NCBI RefSeq assembly: GCF_000980875.1
Contig: NZ_LAYO01000111.1
Location: forward strand, 1-64,000
Source of the DNA: Leucobacter sp. Ag1
Lineage (GTDB): Bacteria > Actinomycetota > Actinomycetes > Actinomycetales > Microbacteriaceae
DNA: 64,000 nucleotides
Direction of reading: 5' to 3'
Positions 7,251 to 16,443 of this stretch are shown piece by piece. The translations under genes and the position numbers were made by a program. The notes under the pieces were generated by a model. It searched no databases, was not told where the DNA came from, and was given only the letters and a program-made list of their open reading frames with translations. Position 1 is the first letter of the stretch. Every line of letters begins with the position of its first letter.

Positions 7251-8335
7251 GCCTCGCTGCGGCGGGCGCGGACCCGTTCTCGGTCGACACCATCGAGGTG
7301 CACGCCGAGGGCGAGCCGGGCCGCGTCATTCCGGGCGCCGACCGGTTCGTCCGGGGAACGACGATGGCCGAGCGCTTCGCCTTCTGCGCCCGCGAACAGG
7401 ACGGCCTGCGCCGGTTGCTGCTCCGCGAGCCGAGAGGCTACCCGGCGACCTGCGGGGTCCTGATGACCTCGCCCGTGTCACCCGGCGCCGACTTCGGCAT
7501 CATCGTGCTCGAGCAGGGCGGTTTCACCCCGATGTCGGGCAGTAACACGATCTGCGCGGTCACGGCCGCCGTCGAGACCGGCATCGTACCGGTGCGCGGC
7601 CCGGAGACCGAGGTCGTGATCGACACGGCCGTCGGCGTCGTCCGCGCGACGGCGCACGTCGAGGAGCGCGCGGGCCGCATCAAGGTCCGCTCAGTCACCG
7701 TCGCGAACGTGCCATCGTACGCGGTCGAGATCGATCGCCGGCTCGAGGTGCGGGAGTTCGGCGAGATCCTCGTCGATGTCGCCTTCGGCGGCCAGTTCTT
7801 CGTGCAGCTCGACATCGCGCAGCTCGGGATCGACCTGTTGCCCGAGAACGCGAAGCGGATCACTCGGGCCGCGGCGCTCGTGAAGCTCGCCGCCCTCGAG
7901 CAGATCCCGGTGCGGCACCCGGTCAACCCGGCGATCGATCGGGTCGCGATGATCATGCTGCACAACGGCGACCGGGTGCCCGGCAAACAGGCGCAGAACG
8001 CCAACGTGCTCACGAGCGCGCCGATCTCGGCGGATCGCGAGGAGAGCTGGACGGGCGTGCTCGACCGCTCCCCGTGCGGCACCGGTACGAGCGCCCGGAT
8101 GGCTGCGCTGCATGCGCGCGGGCAGCTGGGCATCGACGAGGAGTTCTCGCATCGGAGCATCATCGGGAGCGAGTTCATCGGCCGCTTGATCGGGGAGACC
8201 GTCGTCGGCGAGCACCGCGCGGTGCTGCCCACGATCACCGGTCGCGGCTGGGTCACCGGTCGGGCTTCGTGGGAGCTCGATCCGACGGATCCGTACCGCG
8301 AGGGCTACACCGTGGGAGACATCTGGGCCGCGTAG
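7247..8335 (+). CDS. Proline racemase-family protein, probable 4-hydroxyproline epimerase
   Basis: The 362-residue protein belongs to the proline racemase superfamily. The second catalytic cysteine is present (C277 in DRSPCGTG), but the first catalytic position reads PMSGSN with Ser97 where classical racemases have MCGH. The DapA-like gene overlaps it by ATGA. Context predicts interconversion of trans-4-hydroxy-L-proline and cis-4-hydroxy-D-proline; the Ser/Cys pair could shift it to 3-hydroxyproline chemistry or dehydration. It is longer at the N terminus than the usual 310-345 residues, so an internal start cannot be excluded. Confidence 0.82.
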   Translation: MSLAAAGADPFSVDTIEVHAEGEPGRVIPGADRFVRGTTMAERFAFCAREQDGLRRLLLREPRGYPATCGVLMTSPVSPGADFGIIVLEQGGFTPMSGSNTICAVTAAVETGIVPVRGPETEVVIDTAVGVVRATAHVEERAGRIKVRSVTVANVPSYAVEIDRRLEVREFGEILVDVAFGGQFFVQLDIAQLGIDLLPENAKRITRAAALVKLAALEQIPVRHPVNPAIDRVAMIMLHNGDRVPGKQAQNANVLTSAPISADREESWTGVLDRSPCGTGTSARMAALHARGQLGIDEEFSHRSIIGSEFIGRLIGETVVGEHRAVLPTITGRGWVTGRASWELDPTDPYREGYTVGDIWAA

Positions 8336-8363
8336 CGCGGTCCGTAGAAAGGGAAGGAATAGC

Positions 8364-9128
8364 ATGAGCAAGCGCTTCGAGGGCAAAACGGCCCTGGTCA
8401 CCGGAGGCGGCGGCGGGATCGGATCGGCGACGAGCCGACGGCTCGCAGCCGAGGGCGCCCGGGTCTTCGTCGCCGACGCGGTCGCGGAGAGCGCGGCCGG
8501 GGTCGCAGCGGGGATTCGGGACGCTGGCGGACGCGCGGAGGAGATCGTGTTCGACCTCACGTCGGCCCGGGCCTGCCGCGATGCCGTAGCCTCGATCGAG
8601 GCGGAGACCGAACGCGGTGCGCTCGACGTGCTCGTGAACAACGCCGGGGCGATGCGCCGCGGCGCGCTGCTTGACACGAGCGAGGCGGACTGGGAGCTGA
8701 GCTTCGCCGTGAACGTCGACGCGCTGTTCCACATGTCCCGGGCCGTGCTCCCCGCGATGATCGCCGCGGGCGGCGGCTCGATCGTCAACACCGCCTCGCA
8801 GTGGGGACTCACTCCGGCGCCGGGTCACCTGGCCTACAACGTCACCAAAGCGGCCGTCGTCTCCTTCACGAAGAGCCTCGCCCGCGACTACGCCCCGAAC
8901 CGGGTACGCGAGAACGCCGTCTGCCCGGGAGAGATCCACACGCCCATGCTCGAGAAGGGCATCGCCGAGAAGGGCCGGACGATCGCGGATCTCGACGCGC
9001 TCGTGCCCTTCGGCCGCATCGGGAAACCGGAGGAAGTCGCCGCGCTGATCGCCTTCCTCGCCTCCGACGAGGCGGAGTTCGTGTGCGGAGCCTGCGTCGA
9101 GATCACCGGCGCCCAGGCGGTGGCGTGA
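8364..9128 (+). CDS. SDR-family NAD(P)-dependent oxidoreductase
   Basis: A complete classical SDR of 254 residues: cofactor motif TGGGGGIG at 13-20, NNAG at 92-95, and catalytic S145, Y158 and K162. Asp38 at the end of beta-2 (VADA) suggests NAD rather than NADP. It begins 28 nt after the epimerase with RBS GGGAAGGA and overlaps the next gene (TGATG). No SDR is needed in the textbook hydroxyproline route, so the substrate is open; it may oxidise a hydroxyl group on a related ring or side product. Confidence 0.85.
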   Translation: MSKRFEGKTALVTGGGGGIGSATSRRLAAEGARVFVADAVAESAAGVAAGIRDAGGRAEEIVFDLTSARACRDAVASIEAETERGALDVLVNNAGAMRRGALLDTSEADWELSFAVNVDALFHMSRAVLPAMIAAGGGSIVNTASQWGLTPAPGHLAYNVTKAAVVSFTKSLARDYAPNRVRENAVCPGEIHTPMLEKGIAEKGRTIADLDALVPFGRIGKPEEVAALIAFLASDEAEFVCGACVEITGAQAVA

Positions 9129-9904
9129 TGGCGAGCGCGCCGGGGGAGCTCGCCGGCAAGCGGATCCTCGTGACGGGCAGCTCGCGCGGTATCGGCCGCG
9201 AGACCGCGGCCCTGCTGCACCGGCGAGGCGCGAGCGTGGTGGTGCATGCGCGTGCCGCCTCGGAGCACACCGTGACGCTGCTCGCGGAGCTCGGGGCGAT
9301 CGCCGGATCGGCCGGCTCCTCTCGCGTGGCGCTCGTCACCGGGGAGCTCGACGGGGTCGCCGCTGCGGGATCGGTCTGGGACGCCGCCGTGGCGGCGTTC
9401 GGCGGGATCGACGTGCTGGTGAACAACGCCGGCGCGTGGATCGCCTCGGAGATCGATTCGGCAAGCGAGTGGCAGGCCGGGTGGGATGCCAACCTCGGAC
9501 TCAACCTCGCGGCGCCGGCCGAACTCTGCCGGCGCGCGATCCTCGAGTACCGGGCGAACGGCGGCGGGGTGATCGTGAACCTGGCGAGCCGATCCGCGCA
9601 CCGCGGCGATGATGCGGCGCATCTCGCCTACGGCGCGGCGAAGGGCGGCCTGCTCGCGCTCACCAAGGGAATCGCGCGCGGGTACGGGGGAGACGGGGTG
9701 CTCGCGTACGCGGTCGCCCCCGGCTGGGTCGCGACCGACCTCGCGGAGGGGGCGATCGACGAAGCGGTGCTGGACTCGCTCCCGCTCGGCGAAGTGACGC
9801 CGGCGCGCGACGTCGCCGAGGTGATCGCGTTCCTCGCGAGCGGGCGCGCCCGGCATACGACGGGCGCGACGATCGATATCACCGGAGCCGACTACGTCCG
9901 ATGA
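9128..9904 (+). CDS. SDR-family oxidoreductase (second copy)
   Basis: This 258-residue classical SDR has TGSSRGIG at 16-23, NNAG at 99-102 and the triad S154, Y168, K172. The stop of the previous SDR and this ATG share bases (TGATG), so the two are translationally coupled and may form a functional pair. It is quite divergent from its neighbour (for example GSSRG versus GGGGG), so it is not a recent duplicate. Arginine in the glycine loop would allow NADPH use. Its role in the pathway is unknown. Confidence 0.85.
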   Translation: MASAPGELAGKRILVTGSSRGIGRETAALLHRRGASVVVHARAASEHTVTLLAELGAIAGSAGSSRVALVTGELDGVAAAGSVWDAAVAAFGGIDVLVNNAGAWIASEIDSASEWQAGWDANLGLNLAAPAELCRRAILEYRANGGGVIVNLASRSAHRGDDAAHLAYGAAKGGLLALTKGIARGYGGDGVLAYAVAPGWVATDLAEGAIDEAVLDSLPLGEVTPARDVAEVIAFLASGRARHTTGATIDITGADYVR

Positions 9905-9959
9905 ACGGCTGCCGGACCGGCCTGCCCGGCGCGGTTCAGGGCACTCTGTCCGCCCGATT

Positions 9960-9989
9960 CCCGCATCCCGGATCGACTGGGGATGCGGG
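9960..9989 (+). terminator. Hairpin after the SDR pair
   Basis: CCCGCATCCC at 9960-9969 pairs perfectly with GGGATGCGGG at 9980-9989 across a 10-nt loop. A U tract is lacking, as is common in high-GC actinobacteria. Confidence 0.5.
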
Positions 9990-10067
9990 TGCCCGGCGGA
10001 TGATGCGAACATAGACCAACTGGCGACGATGTGGTTCGCCGTGTGGAAGACAGGAAACAGATAGATC

Positions 10068-11444
10068 ATGGCGAAGTATCGAGTTCAGAACCCCGCGACG
10101 GGGGAGATTGTCGAGACCTTCGAATCCGCGACCGATGCCCAGGTCGAGCAGCAGCTCGCCGCGGCGGACACCGCCTACCGCGAGTGGCGCGAGCGCAGCG
10201 TGCAGGAGCGCGCCGCCGTCGTGAAGCGCGTCGCCGAGATCTTCGCGGAGCGCCGCGAGGAACTGGCCGAGATCATCGCCCTCGAGATGGGCAAGTCGAT
10301 CGCCGAGAGCCTCGACGAGGTCGACTTCGCGACCGCGATCATCGACTATTACGCCGTCTACGGCCCCGGCCTGATCACCGACTACGAGATCCCCAGCACG
10401 ATCCCCGGGAAGGCGGTCATGGAGCATCTGCCCCTCGGCGCGCTCCTCGGCGTGATGCCGTGGAACTTCCCGTACTACCAGGTGGCCCGTTTCGCGGCAC
10501 CGAACCTCGTGCTCGGCAACACCATCATCCTCAAGCACGCCGACATCTGCGCGAAGTCGAACCTCGTGATCCAGGAGATCATGGAGCAGGCCGGCGTGCC
10601 CGTCGGCGGCTACCAGGCGGCGTTCGTCTCGCACGAGCAGATCGCGACCATGATCGCCGACCCCCGGGTGCAGGGCGTCTCGCTCACCGGGTCCGAGCGG
10701 GCGGGCGCGATCATCGGCGCCCAGGCGGGCACCCACCTGAAGAAGTGCGTGCTCGAACTCGGCGGGATCGACCCCATGGTCGTGCTCGACTCCGACGACG
10801 TCGCGGGCGTCGCCAAGGCCGCGTGGGACTTCCGTACCTACAACGCGGGTCAGGTCTGCAACTCCAACAAGCGTCTCATCGTCATGGCCGACATCTACGA
10901 CGAGTTCGTCGCCGAGCTCGTGAAGCTCGCCGAGGGCCTCACGCCCGGCGACCAGCTGAACCTGGGCGAGGGCGAATACGTGCCGCTCTCCACCCGTGCC
11001 GCGGCGGAGACCGTGAACGCGCAGGTGCAGCAGGCCGTGTCCGAGGGCGCACGGGTGCTCGCCGGAGGCGTGCTGTCCGAAGGACCCGCGGCGTACTACT
11101 CGCCGACCGTGCTCGTCGACGTGCCCCGCGAGTCCGACTCGTACCGCGAGGAGATCTTCGGGCCCGTGGCGACCGTCTACAAGGTGCACAGCGACGAGGA
11201 GGCGCTCGAGCTCGCGAACGATTGCGCGCTCGGCCTCGGCGGATCCGTGTTCTCGACCGACGAAGCCCGCGCTGCTCGCGTCGCCTCGAAGCTCGAGGTC
11301 GGCATGGCGCACGTCAACATCATCGCCGCCGAGGCGGCCGAGATCCCGTTCGGCGGTGTGAAGCGTTCCGGCTTCGGCCGCGAGATGGGGCCGGTCGGCA
11401 TCGGCGAGTTCGCCAACAAGCGCCTCTACTTCGTCTCGGAGTAG
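10068..11444 (+). CDS. NAD(P)-dependent aldehyde dehydrogenase, probable 2-oxoglutarate semialdehyde dehydrogenase
   Basis: This 458-residue ALDH retains the catalytic set: N133 (PWNFP), E230 (LELGG) and nucleophile C264 (GQVCNSNK). Length and sequence style match succinate-semialdehyde/short ALDHs of the Sad/YneI type, which lack some N-terminal residues of larger ALDHs. In the island the expected substrate is 2-oxoglutarate semialdehyde from the DapA-like enzyme, giving 2-oxoglutarate. Succinate semialdehyde is the main alternative. It has its own 160-bp upstream region and a strong hairpin after it, so it may form its own unit. Confidence 0.88.
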   Translation: MAKYRVQNPATGEIVETFESATDAQVEQQLAAADTAYREWRERSVQERAAVVKRVAEIFAERREELAEIIALEMGKSIAESLDEVDFATAIIDYYAVYGPGLITDYEIPSTIPGKAVMEHLPLGALLGVMPWNFPYYQVARFAAPNLVLGNTIILKHADICAKSNLVIQEIMEQAGVPVGGYQAAFVSHEQIATMIADPRVQGVSLTGSERAGAIIGAQAGTHLKKCVLELGGIDPMVVLDSDDVAGVAKAAWDFRTYNAGQVCNSNKRLIVMADIYDEFVAELVKLAEGLTPGDQLNLGEGEYVPLSTRAAAETVNAQVQQAVSEGARVLAGGVLSEGPAAYYSPTVLVDVPRESDSYREEIFGPVATVYKVHSDEEALELANDCALGLGGSVFSTDEARAARVASKLEVGMAHVNIIAAEAAEIPFGGVKRSGFGREMGPVGIGEFANKRLYFVSE

Positions 11445-11452
11445 CGCAGTAC

Positions 11453-11488
11453 GACGGCCGCCCCTCGCCCACGCGAGGGGCGGCCGTC
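11453..11488 (+). terminator. Strong hairpin terminator after the aldehyde dehydrogenase gene
   Basis: A perfect 16-bp GC-rich stem (11453-11468 with 11473-11488) and a 4-nt loop (CCAC) follow the stop codon by 8 nt. There is no poly-U tail. Confidence 0.75.
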
Positions 11489-11540
11489 TCCCTCAGACGC
11501 CTCTCACCCCGAGGCCCCCGAGAAAGGACCCGCACCACCG

Positions 11541-14500
11541 ATGTTCCGGAAGATCCTGGTCGCCAACCGCGGCGAAATCGCCATCCGCGCCTTCCGCGCG
11601 GCCTACGAGCTGGGGGCGAAGACCGTTGCCGTCTTCCCCTACGAAGACCGCAATTCGCTGCATCGGCTGAAGGCCGACGAGGCGTACCTCATCGGCACCG
11701 AGGGGCACCCTGTGCGGGCCTACCTCGACGTCGCCGAGATCGTGCGGGTCGCGAAGGAAGCGGGTTGCGACGCGATCTACCCGGGATACGGCTTCCTGTC
11801 GGAGAATCCCGAGCTGGCCGCGGCCGCGGAGGCCGCAGGGATCCGGTTCATCGGCCCCGGTCGCCGCGCGCTCGAGATGGCCGGCAACAAGGTCGCGGCC
11901 AAGGAGCACGCGATCGCCGCGGGTGTGCCGGTGCTGCGTTCGACCCCGCCCTCGACCGACGTCGACGCGCTCATCGCGGGCGCGCGCGGGATCGGCTTCC
12001 CGGTGTTCGCGAAGGCCGTCGCGGGCGGCGGCGGCCGCGGCATGCGCCGGGTGGAGCGCGAGGAGGACCTGCGGGACGCCCTCGAGAGCGCGATGCGCGA
12101 GGCGGAGTCGGCGTTCGGCGATGCCACGATGTTCATCGAACAGGCCGTGCTGCGCCCGCGTCACATCGAGGTGCAGGTGCTCGCCGACCGCACCGGCGCC
12201 ACGGTGCACCTCTACGAGCGCGACTGCTCGGTGCAGCGCCGGCACCAGAAGGTCGTCGAGATCGCGCCGGCGCCCAACCTGCCGCAGGAGAAGCGCGACG
12301 CGCTCACCCGCGACGCCATCGCCTTCGCCGAGTCGATCGGCTACGAGAACGCCGGCACGGTCGAGTTCCTGCTCGACACCGAAGGGGAGCGCAGCGGCGA
12401 GCACGTGTTCATCGAGATGAACCCGCGCATCCAGGTCGAGCACACCGTCACCGAGGAGGTGACCGACGTCGATCTCGTGCAAGCGCAGATGCGGATCGCG
12501 GCCGGGGCGACGCTCGAGAAGCTCGGGCTCACGCAGGACCGGATCCAGCTGCGCGGCGCGGCCCTGCAGTGCCGCATCACGACCGAGGACCCCGCGAACG
12601 GCTTCCGTCCCGACCTCGGCCGCATCACGGCCTACCGCTCGCCGGGCGGCGGCGGGGTACGACTCGACGGCGGCACGATCAACCCGGGCGCGCACATCAG
12701 CCCCCACTTCGACTCCATGCTCGCGAAGCTCACCTGCCGCGGTCGCGATTTCGCGGGTGCCGTCGGCCGCGCCGAGCGCGCGCTCGCCGAGTTCCGGATC
12801 CGCGGCGTCGCCACCAATATCCCGTTCTTGCAGGCGGTGCTCGCCGACCCCGCGTTCCGTGAGGGCGACGTGTCGACCTCGTTCATCGAGGAACGACCCG
12901 AACTGCTGACGCTCAACAAGCCGAAGGATCGCGCGACGCGCGTCCTCCAGTACCTCGCCGACGTGACGGTGAACCAGCCGAACGGCGCCCGCCCCGGCGC
13001 GATCGAGCCGCGTGTGAAGCTGCCGGTCGTCGATCTCGACGCGTCGGCGCCCGCGGGCTACCGCCAGCGCCTGCTCGAGCTCGGCCCCGAGGGCTACGCG
13101 AAGAGCCTGCGCGAGCAGACCGCGCTCGCGGTGACCGAGACGACGTTCCGCGACGCCCACCAGAGCCTGCTCGCCACGCGCGTGCGCACTCGCGATCTGC
13201 TCGCGGTCGCCCCGCACGTCGCCCGGCTCACCCCGCAGCTGTGGTCGGTGGAGGCCTGGGGCGGCGCGACCTACGACGTCGCGCTCCGGTTCCTCGGGGA
13301 AGACCCGTGGGAGCGGCTCGCTGCCCTGCGCGAGACCCTGCCGAACGTGCCGATCCAGATGCTGCTGCGCGGGCAGAACACCGTCGGCTACACACCCTAC
13401 CCCGAGTCCGTGGCCCGCGCGTTCGTGCGCGAGGCGGCGGCGACCGGGGTCGACGTGTTCCGCATCTTCGACGCGCTCAACGACGTGAAGCAGATGCGGG
13501 TCGCGATCGACGCGGTGCGCGAGTCCGGCACGGCCGTCGCAGAGGTCGCGATGGCCTACACGGGCAATCTGCTCGACCCGAACGAGGACAAGTACACGCT
13601 CGACTACTACCTCGGCCTCGCCGACGAGATCGTGGGCGCCGGCGCCCACGTGCTCGCGATCAAGGACATGGCGGGACTGCTGCGTCCCGCGGCCGCGGCG
13701 AAACTGGTCCGCGCCCTGCGCGAGCGATTCGACCTGCCGGTGCACCTGCACACCCACGACACCCCGGGCGGGCAGCTCGCGACGCTGCTCGCGGCGTCGG
13801 AGGCCGGCGTCGACGCGGTCGACGCCGCGTCGGCACCGATGTCGGGGACCACGAGCCAGCCGTCGCTCTCGGCGCTCGTCGCCGCGCTCGCCGACACCGA
13901 GCGCGACACCGGACTCTCGCAGGACGCCGTGTTTGCGCTCGAGCCCTATTGGGACGCGGTACGCACGCTCTACAAGCCCTTCGAATCGGGGCTGCCCTCG
14001 CCGACCGGCCGAGTCTACGCGCACGAGATCCCGGGCGGCCAGCTGTCGAACCTGCGCCAGCAGGCCATCGCGCTCGGCCTGGCCGAGAACTTCGAGAAGA
14101 TCGAGGACATGTACGCGGCGGCCGACCGGATCCTCGGACGGATCCCGAAGGTCACGCCCTCGTCGAAGGTTGTCGGCGATCTCGCGCTGCACCTCGCGGC
14201 GGTCGACGCCGACCCCGCCGACTTCGAGCAGAACCCGCAGAGCTACGACGTGCCGGACTCGGTCGTGGGGTTCCTCGCAGGCGAGCTCGGCGAGATCCCC
14301 GGCGGCTGGCCGGAGCCCTTCCGGTCGAAGGTCCTCGCCGGGCGTCAGGTGCGCCCCGAGACCGCGAGCGTCTCGGCCGAGGACTCGGCACTGCTCGACG
14401 GCAGCAGCGCCGAGCGCCGCGACGCGCTCAACCGGCTGCTCTTCCCGCAGCCGACCGCGCAGTTCCAGGCGGCCCGCGAGAGCTTCGGGGACCTGTCGAT

Positions 14501-14939
14501 CCTCGACACCGGCGACTACCTGTACGGTCTCGACTCCGGCACCGAGCACGCGGTCGACCTCGCGAAGGGCGTCCGGCTCTACGTGGGTCTCGAGGCGATC
14601 GGCGATGCCGACGACAAGGGCGTGCGCACGGTCATGGTTCGGGTCAACGGCCAGCTGCGTCCCGTGTTCGTGAAGGATGAGCGGGTCGCCGTCTCGGCTC
14701 CGGTCGCCGAGAAGGCCGACCGGACCGTGCCGGGCCAGATCGCGGCGCCGTTCTCGGGCACCGTGACGGTGAAGGTCGCCGTCGGCGACCGCATCGAGGC
14801 CGGGCATCCGGTCGCGGTCATCGAAGCGATGAAGATGGAAGCGGCGATCACTGCGCCCGTGACGGGAACCGTGTCGCGGATCGTGTTCTCGGGGGCGCGC
14901 TCCGTGGAGGCAGGCGATCTGATCGTCGTGATCGAATAG
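11541..14939 (+). CDS. pyc: Pyruvate carboxylase
   Basis: The 1132-residue protein is a full single-chain pyruvate carboxylase: N-terminal biotin carboxylase with ATP-grasp (1-450), carboxyltransferase aldolase barrel (about 520-790, ETTFRDAHQSLLATR) and C-terminal biotinyl domain with EAMKMEA, biotin lysine about K1098. It makes oxaloacetate from pyruvate. RBS AGAAAGGA precedes ATG 11541. Its placement at the end of an amino acid catabolic island suggests supply of oxaloacetate during growth on these compounds, but it may simply be a housekeeping neighbour. Confidence 0.97.
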   Translation: MFRKILVANRGEIAIRAFRAAYELGAKTVAVFPYEDRNSLHRLKADEAYLIGTEGHPVRAYLDVAEIVRVAKEAGCDAIYPGYGFLSENPELAAAAEAAGIRFIGPGRRALEMAGNKVAAKEHAIAAGVPVLRSTPPSTDVDALIAGARGIGFPVFAKAVAGGGGRGMRRVEREEDLRDALESAMREAESAFGDATMFIEQAVLRPRHIEVQVLADRTGATVHLYERDCSVQRRHQKVVEIAPAPNLPQEKRDALTRDAIAFAESIGYENAGTVEFLLDTEGERSGEHVFIEMNPRIQVEHTVTEEVTDVDLVQAQMRIAAGATLEKLGLTQDRIQLRGAALQCRITTEDPANGFRPDLGRITAYRSPGGGGVRLDGGTINPGAHISPHFDSMLAKLTCRGRDFAGAVGRAERALAEFRIRGVATNIPFLQAVLADPAFREGDVSTSFIEERPELLTLNKPKDRATRVLQYLADVTVNQPNGARPGAIEPRVKLPVVDLDASAPAGYRQRLLELGPEGYAKSLREQTALAVTETTFRDAHQSLLATRVRTRDLLAVAPHVARLTPQLWSVEAWGGATYDVALRFLGEDPWERLAALRETLPNVPIQMLLRGQNTVGYTPYPESVARAFVREAAATGVDVFRIFDALNDVKQMRVAIDAVRESGTAVAEVAMAYTGNLLDPNEDKYTLDYYLGLADEIVGAGAHVLAIKDMAGLLRPAAAAKLVRALRERFDLPVHLHTHDTPGGQLATLLAASEAGVDAVDAASAPMSGTTSQPSLSALVAALADTERDTGLSQDAVFALEPYWDAVRTLYKPFESGLPSPTGRVYAHEIPGGQLSNLRQQAIALGLAENFEKIEDMYAAADRILGRIPKVTPSSKVVGDLALHLAAVDADPADFEQNPQSYDVPDSVVGFLAGELGEIPGGWPEPFRSKVLAGRQVRPETASVSAEDSALLDGSSAERRDALNRLLFPQPTAQFQAARESFGDLSILDTGDYLYGLDSGTEHAVDLAKGVRLYVGLEAIGDADDKGVRTVMVRVNGQLRPVFVKDERVAVSAPVAEKADRTVPGQIAAPFSGTVTVKVAVGDRIEAGHPVAVIEAMKMEAAITAPVTGTVSRIVFSGARSVEAGDLIVVIE

Positions 14940-14940
14940 G

Positions 14941-14959
14941 CGGTTCCCGCCGGGAACCG
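14941..14959 (+). terminator. Short hairpin between pyc and the SDR-like gene
   Basis: CGGTTCCC and GGGAACCG form a perfect 8-bp stem with a 3-nt loop immediately after the pyc stop. It is small, and the next gene begins 19 nt later, so it is more likely an attenuating or processing hairpin than a full terminator. Confidence 0.4.
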
Positions 14960-14977
14960 AGGGACAAGGAGCACCGC

Positions 14978-15571
14978 ATGAGGATTCTGATCGTCGGAGC
15001 GTCCGGGCATGTCGGCTCGGCAGCCGCGGCCGCGCTGCGCGAGAAGCACGAGGTCGTCGGCGTGAGCCGCAGCACCGAACCCGGCGTCGACCTGTCGGAC
15101 GCGGCGTCGATCGAGCGGCTCTTCGCCGAGCTCGGCGAGTTCGACGCGGTCGTCTCGGCTTACGGCTCGGCGCCGTTCAAGCCGGCGCCCGACCTGACCC
15201 CGGAGGATCTGACCGCCGCGTTCGAGGGCAAGGTGCTGAGCCAGCTCAACCTCGTGCGTATCGGCCTCGCGCACGTGCGCGACGGCGGATCGTTCACCCT
15301 CACCACCGGGATCCTGGCGCGTGAGGCGGTGCCCACGGGCGCCGCGGCGGCGATGGCGAACGGGGCCGTCGAGTCGTTCGTGATCTCGGCGGCCGGTGAG
15401 CTGCCCAGAGGGATCCGCCTCAACGCGGTGAGCCCGACCGTGCTCGCGTCCGCGCCCGGCTACTTCGATGCCTTCCCCGGGTTCGAGCCGGTCTCGGACG
15501 AGCGGGTGGGCCAGGCGTTCGTGCGTTCGGTCGAGGGCATCTCGAACGGCCGGATCTACGCGCTGAACTGA
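14978..15571 (+). CDS. Atypical short-chain dehydrogenase-like protein
   Basis: This 197-residue protein has an N-terminal Rossmann motif VGASGHVG (6-13) and the general SDR outline, but the catalytic Tyr-x3-Lys is replaced in the expected region (AAAAMANGAVESF). It resembles the small atypical SDR family of about 198 residues, of unknown substrate. RBS ACAAGGAG precedes the ATG, 38 nt after pyc. Its last 16 bp overlap the 3' end of the convergent sirtuin gene. Confidence 0.75.
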   Translation: MRILIVGASGHVGSAAAAALREKHEVVGVSRSTEPGVDLSDAASIERLFAELGEFDAVVSAYGSAPFKPAPDLTPEDLTAAFEGKVLSQLNLVRIGLAHVRDGGSFTLTTGILAREAVPTGAAAAMANGAVESFVISAAGELPRGIRLNAVSPTVLASAPGYFDAFPGFEPVSDERVGQAFVRSVEGISNGRIYALN

Positions 15572-16443
15572 TCTCCGGCGCCTCGCCGCTCGGCCCCGAG
15601 CAGGGCGGCGAGGCCCGAGAGGGTCTCGCTCACCCCGCCCTCGATGCGCACGGATGCCCGCGCGTCCGCCGCGGTGGGCCCGCGGTTGATCACGCCGATG
15701 GGCAGCTCGCGCCGGGTCGCGCGATGCACGAGCCGCACCCCGGTGTTCACAGCGAGCGAGGAGCCCGCGATGAGCAGACCCGCGGCGTCGGAGAGCAGGG
15801 TCTCGGCCGCGGCGAAGACCTCGCGCGGCACGTGCTCGCCGAAGTAGACGACGTCGGGCCGCAGCATGCCGCCGCAGGCGGGGCAGACGGGAACGACGAC
15901 GCCCGCGACGCCCTCGACCTCCGCGTCGCCGTCCGGCGCGATCCGCGCACCGGCGTTCGCCTCGGCGAACCCGGGGTTCGCGGTGTCGAACCAGGTCAGC
16001 ACCTCGGCCCGGCTCCAGCGGTGCCCGTGCTCCACGCAGCGGATCGTCGACCCGCTGCCGTGCAGCTCGACCACCCGCCGCGCACCCGCGCGCTGATGGA
16101 GCCCGTCGACGTTCTGCGTGGCGGTCCCGGTGAGCATCCCGGACGTTTCGAGCGCGGCCGCGGCTCGGTGCCCGGCGTTCGGCTCGACGTGCAGGGCGTC
16201 GAAGCCGACTCGGGCGCCGGCCCAGAATCGCCGCCGGTACGACTCGTCGTGCAGGTACTGGTCGATGCGCATCGGGTTGCGCGGCGGGGAATCGGGCCCG
16301 CGGTAGTCGGGGATGCCCGAGTCGGTGCTGATCCCGGCCCCGGTGAGCAGCAGCACGGGGCCGTCGGCGAAGACGGAGGCGAGCGCGTCGAGCGCGAGCC
16401 GCGCGTCGGCGGGATCGGACGACGGGGTGAACCAGACGGTCAT
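15556..16443 (-). CDS. Sir2-family NAD-dependent protein deacylase
   Basis: This 295-residue sirtuin has GAGIS (35-39), DYRG (46-49), TQNVDGLH (109-116) and catalytic H128. The C-terminal zinc pair is CPAC (187 and 190), but the first pair reads C136-x2-His139 instead of C-x2-C. It removes acyl groups from lysines using NAD. The ATG at 16443 overlaps the PucR stop (ATGA), making it the second gene of a two-gene operon, an unusual pairing of sirtuin and regulator. Confidence 0.92.
   Translation of the reverse strand: MTVWFTPSSDPADARLALDALASVFADGPVLLLTGAGISTDSGIPDYRGPDSPPRNPMRIDQYLHDESYRRRFWAGARVGFDALHVEPNAGHRAAAALETSGMLTGTATQNVDGLHQRAGARRVVELHGSGSTIRCVEHGHRWSRAEVLTWFDTANPGFAEANAGARIAPDGDAEVEGVAGVVVPVCPACGGMLRPDVVYFGEHVPREVFAAAETLLSDAAGLLIAGSSLAVNTGVRLVHRATRRELPIGVINRGPTAADARASVRIEGGVSETLSGLAALLGAERRGAGDQFSA

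Noticed and set aside
11493-14807. 1104-codon open frame antisense to pyruvate carboxylase
   Set aside because: High GC content at third positions keeps antisense frames open; the sequence is Arg/Asp/Val-rich with no domain, and the sense gene is unmistakable.
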